DNA of 64,000 bases from positions 410,390 to 474,389 of the forward strand of contig BCHH01000002.1 in NCBI GenBank assembly GCA_001599595.1, in the 5' to 3' direction. Made by a program: the position numbers and the translations under genes. Of this stretch, positions 31,721-44,129 are shown one piece after another. Under the pieces are notes generated by a model that did not search any database, was not told the DNA's origin, and saw nothing but the letters and a program-made list of their open reading frames with translations. Numbering within the stretch: position 1 is the stretch's first letter; each line of letters opens with the position of its first letter. Origin of the DNA: Beverwykella pulmonaria. Taxonomy: Eukaryota > Ascomycota > Dothideomycetes > Pleosporales > Melanommataceae.

Positions 31721-33042
31721 CGTGTGGCACGACAATGTGGGTGCTTGCCAAATACCCGTCGCCTTTTTCATCATCTGGGCTTATGGTTACATAACGACTA
31801 CACTACGATCTGAAAGGGGAAACTGCAGTGCAATATTGTATATGCTCAAGGTTTGTTTGTATATTTGAGGCAAATGCAGCGCCTCCCGATTTTCTCTCTG
31901 CGTTTGCTCGATAAAAATACTCTCTTTTCAGTTGAATATGATACTTATTATGGAGAGTGAAGATCTAGGTTGCTTCCCAGACACTTCATAAAGGCCTTGT
32001 TCTTGCCTTTGGCTTTCGACGGCGTTTTCCCATATCCATGGAGTTGTTGTTACTCAAACAAAATTTCTGCTTTAATCGCTGATAATCTCTGTACCCCCAA
32101 GTATGTATATGCAGAAGGGCGGCTTGCGGTCCGAAGGTTGCACGCCAAGCTTTCATCGCCTATCGCACTCGATCCACTCACTTGCGCCATACAGCCTATA
32201 CGATGCATCAAAGTAAATCGAATAATCACGTATTGTCTCATTGGTGGATGAGGAATTTTAATGATAATTTATAGATCGGCTAAACTGCTTGGTTGAGATT
32301 GATGAGCTAAACGAAGCCCAGTTGAACGTCATATTTTGCGCCTCGATTGCAGAGATCGTTTCAGGCGCTATATACGACAATTTTCTAGCACGGCAATTGC
32401 AATTGCTTAGTTTAAGTAAGACCTGAGGCAACAGATTGGAGCATAGAGACCGCAGTCCTCTCCAACGATTGCCGAAGATGAAGTACCGGTTTCTTCGCTC
32501 AGACCTTCGCTTCTCCAATCCCCAAATGCACAGCAATATCAACAGCTCTTCCCCGCCTGCCCCGATAAACGTCAATCTCCCTCAACCTCACATTAAATAA
32601 TCCTAGGGGCTCAAAACCCGCCCTGCATCCTCCAATCCGAGCCGGGGTATTTGAGATGACTCCATCTATGCGTAATATCCTCGAACCGCACGCTGAACAA
32701 TCGCGACGGAACGATTGGCATGATGGAACGGTGCAAAGAGTTGCTGTGCTGTTCTGTATGGATGTGAGCTAAAAAGCCAATATAAGATATGTGATTGGGG
32801 ATGGGTTGTCTAATCATAGAGGGCGAGAGCGGCGCTGTTGTGGACGAATGGGGGACGGGGAGGGTTGCGTAGAGCCCGGTATCGAGTATGTAAGTAGATA
32901 TTTGGAGAGGTATAAAGAAGGAGCTGAAGGATGAAGGCGCAGATCTCAGATTCAGATCTGGCGTCCATCTGATTTGCCCATCCCTATCCTTTGCACGACT
33001 CCACTCCCTTCATCGATAATTCCTAGTCGTATTTCCCACATC
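31721..33042. other. gene-poor stretch, nothing recognised
   Basis: About 1.3 kb with no coding frame of note; its right end should hold the promoter of the cytochrome gene. Confidence 0.4.
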
Positions 33043-33765
33043 ATGAGGTTTACCGCACTCCTCGCCTCTGGTCTCGCAGCCCTCGCAGCCGCCCAGACAG
33101 CTGCGCCCTACACGGATGCTAAGTCGGGCATCACGTTTAACGCATTCATTCCTACCACGGGCTACTTTTTCGGTATCGCACTGCCGGCTAACACCACGGG
33201 GAACACGGACTTCATTGCGACGATTGGCGGTAAGGGGACGGGGTGGAGTGGGGTTTCCCTAGGCGGATCAATGCTGAATAAGTTGTTGATTCTCGCATGG
33301 CCGAATTCGCAGGCTATCGTGAGCTCTTTCCGGAAGACGGCGTAGGTCCACCTCCTTCTCCAACATCTGTTTCACAATCACTGTCCTCGCATTCCCACAA
33401 TGCTGACGAGAATAATGTTGTCTAGCAACTACGGCTCCCCCGCTGTTGCCACGGGCACCTTTTCCCAACTCACGATCCCCAATGGCACATACGTCAATAG
33501 CACGCACTGGACGTACACCTTTCTGTGCTCGAAATGCATCTTGACTGATAAAACTACGTTTGTTCCGACCGATGCGACGACGCCTTTTGGCTGGGCTTTC
33601 AACACTGCGGCCCCGACCAAGAAGACAGATCCGACGAGTGCTGTGACCAAGCATGCGAGTGAGGGCCAGGTCAGCTTTGATCTGAAGAAGGCGCAATCGA
33701 CGAGCTTTGATATCTGGAAGGCGTACGCAGTGCCGAAGACTGTTAAGAGGGAGTTTGCTGCATGA
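33043..33765 (+). CDS. Secreted cellobiose-dehydrogenase-type cytochrome domain protein
   Basis: Two exons: 33043..33341 and 33426..33765 (212 residues). Signal peptide MRFTALLASGLAALAAAQ. Then YTDAKSGITFNAFIPTTGYF, GWSGVSLGGSMLNKLLILAW and YVNSTHWTYTFLCSKC match the b-type cytochrome (CDH-cyt/AA8) fold; the Met in GGSMLN is the expected axial haem ligand, with a His partner expected later in the fold. The splice (AAG ACG GC joined to C AAC TAC) restores SSFRKTANYGSP. No flavin domain or membrane anchor follows, so this is a stand-alone secreted cytochrome, possibly an electron carrier to extracellular redox enzymes such as LPMOs; that role is inferred from family. Confidence 0.82.
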
Positions 33766-34623
33766 AGGGTTGGGAGACGGGAGACGAGATAGATATGAGA
33801 GGTGGGTTGTGAAGACGGTACTGGACGTATATACCGGGGGACGATGAACTGCTGATGTGGCAATGTCAGGAGGATAGATGACATGTACATACTATACTTG
33901 AAATATTGGATAGCGTAGTTCATGTATACGCTTTGAGTGTTGATATCAATTAGCTTGTGTCATGGCTTGCGTGGACAGAAAGAGTGAAAAGAGAAAATGG
34001 CATTGGAGAACTGTACCAGATATTAGTTGTTGGTTTTATTGTGACTTATCGTTGCTGCTTCTTGGACCTTGCGCCAAATTAATCAGGACTTATGCTACTT
34101 GTGCTATTTGTTCCATGCTATGCGTTTAGATGTTACTTTCCTTTGTAGCTTAAGTTGACTCAGCGACATTGTGTGTTGTATTTGGTCGACCTGAGTAGGG
34201 GTTTTTGGAAGGAAGGACCATGAGAAGCGTATTCGACTCCGAATCTTGAAGTTCGGGCGTTGAGAAATGCGAAAAGAGACCTTTTCAAAGTTGAGCAGCA
34301 AGAAGCTTGTTGTCCATGTAATTCGGCTCGAAGGGTCTGGAAGAAAAGGACGACCTTTGACAACGACGCTGCGACGGCTACAGTAAGGCTGCAATTCTGG
34401 CGCGCGGTATTATTCTATCCACTACAATCCTAGTCTTTTCTTCGTACATTACGTGAAAGAAGCAGTGAAAGCGGTAGTCTTGACTAGAGTAAGTGTATTG
34501 GGTGGTGCCCTTACATCCCACTTATCGGAATATTGAGGCGGCTGTTCCCGCTCCTCGGTCTTGCTATTGTTGGAGATAGACCCTGTGCTTCATCTTTTGC
34601 AATGGAATAGAAAAGTTAGATGG
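33766..34623. other. intergenic, no gene seen
   Basis: Short frames only, including one at 34104..34394 on the minus strand that lacks recognisable motifs. Confidence 0.4.
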
Positions 34624-35286
34624 CTATGCATTTGGGTCACCAGATATGGCAGAAGGTGCTGCATCTCGTATTGCTGATTCCGAAAATCGCATCGTGAAAA
34701 GTGACATGTTCTCACAGGAGCTCGATCCCAATATCATTCGAGTTCCTGAATACACTCCGACATTATCTACCACGCGGTCTAGACCAGCGATGTTTCTCCA
34801 CCCAAACCATACCACCGCCTCTCGTTTTTCACTCTCTTCAATGCGCGTTACGGCTTTTAGCCCGGACCCCGCAAAATGCAATATGCACCCTCTATCCCGG
34901 GTCTTTAGACGAAAATCACCAGACCCCGGCTCATATTCCGCAGTATAATAAATTAACGGCGTGTATAGTGAGCGATTGGGATTGGATAGCGGAGTCTGGG
35001 CACTGTGGGATTGAAAGCTTGAGCTCAACTTGGACAGCGGAGGCTCTGGACTCCGGGCGGATGCATTACTTGAAGTACTGATGTTGGAGTTGTCAATGGG
35101 GTAGCGGTGGAATGTTGCAAGCGCGGCCGCGAGGAAGTTAACTTTATTGCAGACTTTTCTCCTTCGCATGAGGAAAGTGGCGCTGGACTTATAGAGCTTA
35201 TAGTGGAGTCGAGACGTAGTAGAGTAACGCTGTACGGACCTTTTGCGCCCAATTGAAGAAAGTGGTGGGAAATTCTCCGTGATCAA
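34624..35286 (-). CDS. Hypothetical protein (220 residues), doubtful
   Basis: Uninterrupted frame with no homologue I recognise. Ser-rich middle (SSNASARSPEPPLSKLSS), no signal peptide or clear TM. It might be an orphan gene or a chance frame; length alone is the support. Confidence 0.25.
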   Translation of the reverse strand: MITENFPPLSSIGRKRSVQRYSTTSRLHYKLYKSSATFLMRRRKVCNKVNFLAAALATFHRYPIDNSNISTSSNASARSPEPPLSKLSSSFQSHSAQTPLSNPNRSLYTPLIYYTAEYEPGSGDFRLKTRDRGCILHFAGSGLKAVTRIEESEKREAVVWFGWRNIAGLDRVVDNVGVYSGTRMILGSSSCENMSLFTMRFSESAIRDAAPSAISGDPNA

Positions 35287-35579
35287 ACAATGTCATCTCG
35301 TGTGTATATTTGGGGCTCAGCTCCCATTAGACCGACGATCTTTCCGCTTCCTCACACCTGCGCTTCTCTGCAAGAAGAATTCAGCCTCTTGGATTTACGT
35401 GACTAGCCTTCTACGTGTGGGGCCAGCATCTTGCAATTCCGTGAGCTGCAACACACATCCGTCCTTTCTCCCTATCTCTTTCTCCATCATTGCCAGCCCT
35501 CCCCTTTCCCTTTCCCCTCCCCAAGCTTTCTGCGAGAATCCCCGATTGCATCCTTGCAATATAGGTTCGCCAACCGACC

Positions 35580-36704
35580 ATGCTTCCCCTCCCTTCCCTC
35601 CCTTTCCTCCTTCTTCTTATCTCGACCGCGTCCGCCCAAAAACCGTACATCAACTCCACGGCAGAGTACAACACGGAATGCAAAACGTGCCCGCACTCTC
35701 TATGTCCCAACAAACTCGCGTATACCGGCGGCGACGAATTCAACGCGACATGCTGGACTCGTGGAACCAAGATCGTAGACGATAATCTGTGGTTGAAGAG
35801 CGAGGCTGGCTGCTATGTAACGCAGTACGATGTAGTCGAGTACGAGGGGGATTGTAAGCTCCTTCTATCTTAATTAACAGATTGGAGTGTAGCAAAACTG
35901 ACCTGATTTTGTGCTACAGATACAGTGGACTTGAAGTACTGCGGCAAGGCGTCAGAGAAGCAGATTATAACAACGGAAGACGCGACAACGCAGTACAAGT
36001 CCGAGTGTCAAATTTGTCCCGAACTCGGCTGCGATATCATCGCATATCTGCCTGAAGACACGGATGTGACGCTAACATGCTGGACGGACCAGGGGCAGAT
36101 GATCATCGACGACCCGTGAGAAACTTTCCATTCTTCATCAAGAGTGCGAAACATCGAGTGCGAGTGCTGATCATGGATTTAGATACTGGCTCAAAACAAC
36201 AAACAACTGCTATGTCGCCCAAAAAGGTCTTTACTCCAAACCAGACATCACATACCTCGACAATTGCGGGCCCATCCCTTTCCTAGAGATCATCTCTCAC
36301 ACAAATGACACTGGTACACAAGACCCTGATGCCACTATACCTGCACTTGCTTCCGTAGTGCCTCGCGCCCCCATCGACCAAAGCGTACACTACCTCATCA
36401 ACGTAACCGTCGGCGAGGACGTCGCGAACTGCAGAACCTGCCCGAAGGAAACATGCAGGACTGAAAAACGGTACCCTTTTAACACGGAGGTGTGGCTACA
36501 GTGCCTGGTGGATACAAATGGTACCTGGTGGAGCGAGACGACGGACTTCTGCTATGTGAAGAACTCTGATTTCTGGGAGAGTCCAGAGGGCGATTGTAAG
36601 TAGTTATACAGAAGAGATAGCACAGGATGAGAAATGCTGATCAGACGTGCGTAGTTTACCGGAACCCGCTTTGCGAGTACTTTGAGAGCCCGAATGATAA
36701 GTGA
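35580..36704 (+). CDS. Secreted Cys-rich protein with three SH3-like repeats
   Basis: Four exons: 35580..35853, 35920..36115, 36183..36595, 36655..36704 (310 residues). Signal peptide LPLPSLPFLLLLISTASAQ. Three repeats share Y-x-(T/S)-x-C-x2-CP...C, then a CW or CL segment, a W-containing strand and N-C-YV or G-C-YV: repeat 1 CKTCPHSLC...CWTRG...CYV, repeat 2 CQICPELGC...CWTDQ...CYV, repeat 3 CRTCPKETC...CLVDT...CYV. The pattern fits small bacterial-type SH3 modules that bind peptides or wall polymers. Phase-1 introns follow repeats 1 and 3 at the same place (GD and then T), suggesting exon-wise duplication. Role unknown; a wall-associated or effector-like secreted protein is possible. Confidence 0.78.
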
Positions 36705-36961
36705 AGAAGGGGGATGGAACACAACTCATTCGAGGGGAATGAGATAAGTGGACGAATAGCAGTATTAGGCCCCGGGTCGCTACCCTGAAACTACGAGAGT
36801 TCCGAACTCGAGATCTGTAACTGGAACTTTATCCAACCAAAACTGTAATACTATCAATGCATCAGACTATACAGCGCGAACACAATTCTTCCAAAAAAAA
36901 AACTCACTTGAGGGGTTTCTGCTTCCCACTAATTCATTATGCATGGATAAAAACCAAATAA

Positions 36962-37936
36962 TTAAGAAATGTCACGAGCCAATTCAATTAATGGTTTAAG
37001 GAATTCCAGTACCGCTGGAACTACCTTCTCACTCTCATGCTTCACTCCCTCTACAACATCCAGCTGGGTATCAATCCCCTCGCCTTCCCACTCCTCTTTC
37101 AACCTCTTCAAAGTCGTCAATCGACCTACACGGGGTTCCTCTACCGGGCCGCCCTTCCTCTCCCCTTGGATCTGCCCTCCATCTCCAATCCTTCTCTTCA
37201 TCCCCTCCACCCACTCCATAAACTCTCTCCCTCCATGTATCGCATCATCCTCACCACCAATGACAAATTGAATCGCCACCTTTTTCATCTTTTCTCTGTC
37301 CACCCTCCTCCCAAAAACGCCTTCAACATCCTTAACCCCCCTGGGCCACTCCACCTCCCCACTCAACCTCGTCACCTGTCCCGGGGCGCCTATACTCACA
37401 CCCCACAGTCGCCCAGGATACAGTAACAAAAACTTCTGCACGAACTGGCCTCCTCCTGAGAACCCAGTCATAAACACCTTCTTTGTTTCGATCCCCGGCC
37501 AGCGAATACTTATTTCGTTGAGGATGGAGAGGAGTGCCATGTCGGCTTGCAGAGTTTTGGAGCGTAGGGTTTTATAGTTATCGAGATCGTTGGGATTGTC
37601 GAGGCAAGCAGGGAATAGGGGGGCAAGGATGGCAACTCGGTGCGTAGTCGCGAAGGGGATGAGGTGGCTGAGAGATGTTGAGGCGGTGCGGCTCGTGCCG
37701 TGGACGGTGATGAGGAGGGGGAGAGAAGGGAGACAGTAAGCAGGTGGAAGGTCTGTAGTGTGGGGCCTAGTGTACAGAGAAGGGTCAGGGTTGTAGTGTC
37801 CCGGGGGTATATAGAGGGTGTAGGAAATGCGAGGATCGGTCTGGAGGGCGCGAAGGGGGATGTTACCGACCAGAAATGCAGACTTGAGGAATTGAGGGGG
37901 TACATCACGGGTCGTGAGGGGTGTTTTTATATCCAT
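36962..37936 (-). CDS. Alpha/beta hydrolase, poly-hydroxyalkanoate-esterase-like
   Basis: Single-exon frame of 324 residues. LPLLITVHGTSRTASTSLSH gives the strand and oxyanion region, FMTGFSGGGQFVQKF the nucleophile elbow, FVIGGEDDAIHGG an acid position, and GVKHES a C-terminal His. The order and spacing fit esterases of the PHB-depolymerase/feruloyl-esterase-like group. No signal peptide, so probably intracellular. Substrate unknown. Start at 37936 (MDIKTPLTTRDVP) is the only ATG in the frame ahead of the fold. Confidence 0.75.
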   Translation of the reverse strand: MDIKTPLTTRDVPPQFLKSAFLVGNIPLRALQTDPRISYTLYIPPGHYNPDPSLYTRPHTTDLPPAYCLPSLPLLITVHGTSRTASTSLSHLIPFATTHRVAILAPLFPACLDNPNDLDNYKTLRSKTLQADMALLSILNEISIRWPGIETKKVFMTGFSGGGQFVQKFLLLYPGRLWGVSIGAPGQVTRLSGEVEWPRGVKDVEGVFGRRVDREKMKKVAIQFVIGGEDDAIHGGREFMEWVEGMKRRIGDGGQIQGERKGGPVEEPRVGRLTTLKRLKEEWEGEGIDTQLDVVEGVKHESEKVVPAVLEFLKPLIELARDIS

Positions 37937-38572
37937 GATAGGTATATAAAAGACTACAGTAACTAAGCTGGAGCATCAGAGGATGCTTTAAGTACCATGC
38001 GAGTAGAGCGAGTTGCGGCCTTTCTCGCGAATCTCGCAAAAATGTTTATAATATTACCGTATACCGGTAAGCAATGCTTACAACAATACGTAATACGTTT
38101 CGTTCAGCTCATTTTAGTCATGCAGCTTCTCCAATTACTAGTACCTTTGCACATAAAGAATAATTTAATTAGAAACTACACAACATAAAATCAGTAGCTT
38201 GGAATCCTTGTACTGTACGAACTAATGCTTTAGTTAAAGCTCTAATGTACCAAGCATTGACGCGTATAAAATTAACCTCTGGCTAGTAAGATAACGCTAC
38301 TAAGCTGCTGAGAAGTTAAAATAGAGTGCATCTAAAAAAATTCTGTTTCCTTACGTGTACATAATAGCGATGTATCCTACTATTTCCATACGACTCACGT
38401 GGCCGCCACATTCACATAGTACGTACAGGTACTACGTACTGTTGGAAATGTTGCATTAAGTAGGTACATTCACCATTTACCTAGGATTTATGAAGTGGTG
38501 TGTTATGTCTCCTTTTATAGAGCCTCATGGGGTGAAATAAAAGTCTGCCGTTGATTTAGTATCGATCCATTT
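37937..38572. other. AT-rich intergenic region
   Basis: About 640 AT-rich bases between two minus-strand genes; no gene seen. Confidence 0.5.
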
Positions 38573-40464
38573 TCACCCTGAGTGAAGATTAATCGACATA
38601 CCAGGATGAACATGCCCGATATCGTGAACACTCTTTTGTCGTAGTGAATTGGATTCATCAGAGAACTGCTCTTGTCTCTTCCTTGCGTTCACACGTCCAA
38701 AATATAGACTCGTCAAGATCGCCACAACTCCGCACAGCACACTGAGCACTAGTGATGATGCATTGCCCTTCACAACTAGCAGCGTATTAGCCCGGATGAC
38801 CTTGTCCGTAGAATTTATGGGTGGTGCTTACAATAAGGCGAATCAATATACGCATGATTCCCTGCAATCGAAAACAACTGCGAGAAGATATTAATAAAGG
38901 CCAGCGACGAACCCCTAGCACAGCATCAGAACAGCTTATCGAATAGATTTATCTTCGAACTAACCGCTTCGTGTACCCCGGCACGCTCATAGCGAGCCAC
39001 GAAAGATTGAGAACGATCCCCGGAAAAGCGCCAAACGCAACAATGCATGTAGCCGCCAATCTACCCTTCGTTCCCGTTAGACCGATTAATAGAGCGTATC
39101 CGAGCGCAGCAACGAAGCTAGAGACTGCGAGGGTAGCACCTCGTGCATTTGTCTTATCGGCGACCCGGGCGAAGAAGAGAGTGCCGATGAAGGCGCAGGC
39201 GTAAACTATTACAGACATTAATTGTGATTTCACTCCGTCGTATCCGAAGCCCTATAATCCATCAAAACATTAGCCAGCAAAAACACGTGAAGCTAAAAGA
39301 AAGTTGTCTTACATGTATGATATCAGGTAGGAAATTCCCCAGCGTGCTGACAGTGTAGTGCACCACGCAAGCCGTTACCATAAACAGCCAAAAATGCACA
39401 TCGAGGAAACACTCTAAAATGCGCCTCCACTCCACCTTCGCTCCCTCTGCATTATGACTGCGAGAGCCCCGGGCTACAGCAAGCGCTTTTTCTTCTTTGC
39501 TGAAGCCGAAGCGCGTGGTTTCGGGCGTGGGCGGAACAAAAATGAAGACGAGGATGCTGGCTGCCATGGGCATGGCACCTAAAATGGTCAGTTATTTGGG
39601 GGGAAGAAGAGAGGGAAAGGGACTGTACCTTCGATTAGGAAAATCCACCTCCAGGCTAACCATCCATTCTTCCCGTTGAGGTTCTTCGCGATGCCGTAGG
39701 AGATGAGCCCATTGAAGGCGCTAGCTAGCGAGGCGGTGGAGAAGAATATCGCGCCCCGCGTGGCGAGCTCTTGGTACGTGTACCAGAAGGAGAGGTCTTA
39801 GCTTGTGTCAGCATGTGACGAGAGTTTGGGGCAGAGAAGAACTTGGTGTTGCTTACAGAGTACAGCGCCCTGAATGAAAGCTTCAGCGGCGCCGATGAGG
39901 AAGCGGAGTGCAAAGAGGGAGGAGGCGCTCTGGATGAGAACGCTGAGCGTTGTGAAAAGGCCCCACTGAGATTTTGTTAGCTCGATGTGTCTGAAATGTC
40001 GGATGGCAGAGGGAATAAAAACCCACCATGATCATAGCACCGCCAAATTGCCAATTAGGGCCAACCATGCGCAGAAGAAGTGTTCCTGGTAGTTGAAAAA
40101 CACAGTATCCGACCAGGAAAGTCGTTGCTGCAGTTGAGTATTGCGCGCTAGTTAGCCCAAGTTCTTTAGACATGCCGGCAACATTTGCGTTTCCGAGATC
40201 AGTGCGGCCCTGCATGTATTGTTAGTTTCAAAACCCCTGCCAACTTGAAAGTATTAAGCTTCGAAAGTGGCTTACCATAGAAGAGAAGAAATACACCATA
40301 GAAATCAACGGCAAAATGTACAAGTCCAGTTTCCACTTGAGCCTTTTCTCTAAACGCAGCGTCTCTGCATCCAGAGGCTCACTTACGCTCGTAAGAACCA
40401 TATTTTTTTCAATTCCATTTTCCGCCATCTCTAATTCCTCCGTTTGCGGTTTGTTTGTACTCAT
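38573..40464 (-). CDS. MFS transporter, allantoate/nicotinate permease (DAL5) family
   Basis: Eight exons: 40464..40276, 40209..40027, 39965..39857, 39796..39629, 39578..39313, 39251..38965, 38914..38832, 38775..38573 (495 residues). The loop GRTDLGNANVAGMSKELGLT after TM1, QLPGTLLLRMVGPNWQFG, and RWIFLIEGAMPM across a splice are marks of the anion:cation symporter branch. A 12-TM arrangement fits the length. Members import vitamins, allantoate, small peptides or acids with protons at the plasma membrane; this one's substrate is unknown. The donor GTTAGT of exon 6 was chosen because it alone restores YTKRGSSLAF. A second MFS gene lies directly upstream on the same strand. Confidence 0.85.
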
Positions 40465-40962
40465 CGCTATATTTCTCTTTAACGCTGCAATACTTCTCGT
40501 TATAATATATCTTCAAATCCTTCGAGAAAGTGAAAAGAGTAAAGAACCAAACTCCAAGTTGAAAGCTTCAAAATCAACTGTTTTATGTGCAGTTAGCAGC
40601 ATAGTTACCCCAGATTTGAACACCAGGCCGACATCTCGCTTTAAATTGCGAAGTTCGCTTCTCGCGCGAAACGGGGCTGTGATCCCCACAAACACAGCGA
40701 GATCTCGGGAGGCGCCGAAACAGCCAATTACGAGGCAGAGCCCTGGTTCTACTTGCCTCTATTCGGATACATGCTGCGAGTAGCCACTGTGGGAGACAAC
40801 CGGACATGCGACATCTCGCAAAGATGCCGCGGGCGATTTGACCATAACCATTGGTCGAACATCAGAGAATGGCAATCTGTCATTGCGCATTTGCTCTTGC
40901 TCTTGTAAAACAATTCCTCAATTTCCTAAATGTTTCTCTCCACAGTATCTAAAGGTAACTCC
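40465..40962. other. intergenic between two MFS genes
   Basis: About 500 bases holding the promoter of the DAL5-type gene; no further gene. Confidence 0.5.
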
Positions 40963-42850
40963 TCAATGTTTCGCACCCACCGTCCCCGCGCCCCTAAAGA
41001 ACACCACTGCAACTACCAACGCCGCAATCCCAAGCGAAAAGTTGAAGTACGACGTACTCCTCAACCCAATTTTCAATGCCGGATCACCAGGTCGTAGTCC
41101 ATGTCCCTCGCCACCAATCTCGTTAACTCCAACGCCCATTTCTTTCGCAATAACCGCCGTCTGCACAGCCGTAGCGATAGCTAGTCCGATCGCTCTTCCG
41201 ACCTGACCAACGGTGTTTATCAACGCTCCACCTAGCGACTGGTCTTCGTGCGGCAGTGATTTGGCGACGAAGAGTGTCAGTGTGGGGTAGAGGGTGTCGG
41301 CGCCGCAGACACTGAGTACCATGGCCGGGAAGGCGTAGGCCCAGTATGTTGTCGTTGTGGGAATGGGTATGGCGAAGAGAAGCGAGGAGACGCTGACCGA
41401 CATTGTTCCGAACATAAGAATGTAATCGCCCCGGATACGACTAAGGACGATGGCGGTTACGAAGGATACAAGGACTGCGATGGAGGATTAGCAATTTATC
41501 ATTCAAGAAACCGATGGGTGAGGAGTGTGGGGTACCTCCGCATATGCCAGTTGGAATGAATCGAATCGTAGTTTGAATGACGCTTAGACCCTGGTAGTCC
41601 TGGAACCAGAATGTGGCGTAGATGAGGTAATTGTTGAACGATGAGAAGAATAAAAGCATGATAACATTGGCCGCGGAGAACTGCACGCTCTTGAAGACGG
41701 ACAATTTCATCAGGGGCCGACGTTCGGTCTTCTTTTCCAGATATATTTGCCAGAAGACAAACGCCGTGAGTAAGAGGATCGACACTGCAATTAAGGTGGG
41801 AACCCAAGGGGTGCTCCAGCCTACAACATTGCCTTCCGACAAGGCGAAAAGAAGGACGACAAGTGAGATAGTGATTAGACTTCCGCCAATCCAGTCGACC
41901 TGATTGCGCGAACTGATGGGCTCGGTCTGCAGTGGTGGCAGTGGAATGACAATGTAGCCAGCGATTGTGCAGATGGCAGCGAGAATAGCGTAGATCCAAA
42001 ACACCCATTTCCACACTAAATACTCCCCGATAACTCCGCCCTAGGCAGTGTAAGCATAGTCGGGCCATGAGCATTCTGTACTTACGAATAGGTTTCCAAA
42101 GATGCTTCCAAGAGGTGCTCCTGCGCCTACTTTCTGTCAGTCCTAAATCAATATCCAAAGGTTAGTGAAACGCACCATAACATGAGAAGGCGTAGTTCTT
42201 CGCTCTCCCAGGAGGAAACGTCACGCCCAGGATGCCTATCGCTGTGGGCACCATTGCAGCGGAGCCCAGTCCCTGCAGGCCTCGGAATATATCGAAACCA
42301 ATCTCGCTTGGGACGAAGGGCAGAATGATAGACGTCACGGTGACCCAAACGGAACCCCAGAGGAAAATCAAGCGCTTCCCATATACATCTGCAAGCCTTC
42401 CCCAAATCAGCTGGTCCAGGTTAGTACGAAATCCAATCATGCAGAGTATGCAAACAGGAACTCGCATACCAGGAAGCATCCAAAGGTAAGATTGTACGCG
42501 GAGACGATCCATTGCTGTCGACTTGCTGGAACATCAAGATCTCTGCCGATGGTGGGAAGAATGATGACGGCGGCTTGAACACCCAGAGTCTGCGCGAACG
42601 GAATCAGTATTTATAAAATGCATTTCATAATGCAATGACTTCAATGTAGACGTACATTCAGGAAGGCAGCGCCCGTGACAACCAAGACCAACGTGATGCA
42701 CCTCGCTTTGGAGAACGGCAGTTCGCCTCCCTGCACTGCCGCCCCAGTTTCAACATCATCAATCTCGACATCGCTCTTCGTCGCACTCAGTGGCCGCTGC
42801 ACATGCGCATCTTCCTTCTCTTTCACGCTCTCTTTTTCGTCCATATTCAT
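40963..42850 (-). CDS. MFS drug:H+ antiporter, DHA2 (14-TM) family
   Basis: Six exons: 42850..42656, 42589..42470, 42410..42176, 42120..42086, 42040..41536, 41474..40963 (533 residues). GVQAAVIILPTIGRDL and QWIVSAYNL, GRLADVYGKRLIFLWG (MFS motif A), FRGLQGLGSAAMVPTAIGIL and GAPLGSIFGNLFGGVIGEY are typical of the DHA2 branch, which uses 14 membrane helices to expel drugs or metabolites, or basic amino acids. The N terminus is hydrophilic and acidic. The 35-base fourth exon is short but in frame and carries a conserved Gly-rich turn. Confidence 0.87.
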
Positions 42851-44076
42851 TCTCGATTGCGTTGTCGTTCGCGATGAGTAAACGCGCTCAACGCCGACTC
42901 AAAGGTGTTCTGCTGGCGGTGTGCCGGCTATATAAGGAGAGGAAAGTCTTGACGGTCCGCATTTCGGCGACGCGCGCTTTCCCGCACTTGGGTCGTCGGT
43001 CTGCGAACCAAGCGGGAAAGGTGGCATGGATTGGTGAGCGAGCGGAAAACTGCCGCCGGTGTTCGCAGGCAAACGCGCCATTGCGTGCGGTGTGACAAAA
43101 TGGGCGAATACGGTCAATCCGCTGGAAGAAGGCAGTAAGAGGCGGAAGAATATGGGGTACTGTTGGAGGAGTAGCAAAGTGATAGAATACGACTGCAAGA
43201 CGGTTGCAAGAGACGGAAATATGAGAGGTGTGCAAGTCCAGAAAGGACTAGCCCAATCAGATGGCAAGCATCGGATGTAACAAGGTCTTCACATCTCCAG
43301 TGGCTGGACACGAGATTTGTAAGAAGTACGAAGTGCTAATACAGCCCACCTCATGTATACCACGGGCTACATATAAACGAGGCAAAACATGTTGTGGGAC
43401 GTGAACAGACTCGTCTCAACCAATCAGGAGACGTCCTGGGGCATACTCGGCAATTCGATGCGCTAGTGTCGAAAACGGTCTAGCGGAAGCAAAGGCACGG
43501 CTTTCAACATCGTCGACCCATCACGCAAGACTTAAACATCTCATTTCTTCTCAAGGAAACCAAAACACCCAAAATGATTTCATAATAGTGACATCCCTAG
43601 TCCATGAGAAATCTCCCCCACTCCATTTCCCCACGGGAGGTAAACCAGATGCTTTTCCTCTGACTCTTGTTTCACGATGCGAAGCCTACTTGGAGCTACA
43701 TTCTTCTCCAGATTCTCCATCTGGGCGCCGACGAGGCTCAAGCCGTTGATGTGGCTCTATCCTAATTACTAAATGAAACAAATCGACTACTATATTGATA
43801 TCATAGCGCTGACATTGGGCTTTACCGAGCACTGATACTTCTAAAATAACCCCCATGAACAAAACCAGAGGAAAGAAAAGGCCCGAATTTCTATGTGCAA
43901 AGAACGACTAACTTTATTGCCAATATGTAATGACGATCGAACTATTGGGCGATCTGTTAGGAACAACAAACGGTGACACTGCAACACAACCAGGAGATGC
44001 GAGCACGCCAACGATGGTTGGGTATATATAGTCGACGTGTCTCGCGAGATGCTTCCTTTGCCATATTTCCTCTGGA
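42851..44076. other. intergenic between divergent transporter and amidase genes
   Basis: About 1.2 kb shared 5' region. Several short minus frames here are not coding-like. Probably regulatory sequence for both genes. Confidence 0.45.
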
Positions 44077-44124
44077 GAGGTCTATTGTGAGGTCTATTGT
44101 GAGGTCTATTGTGAGGTCTACTGT
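44077..44124. repeat. Four 12-base tandem repeats just before the amidase ATG
   Basis: GAGGTCTATTGT is repeated at 44077, 44089 and 44101, and as GAGGTCTACTGT at 44113. The last unit ends five bases before the start codon at 44130, so the repeat lies in the 5' leader or core promoter. Confidence 0.9.
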
Positions 44125-44129
44125 GAGTC

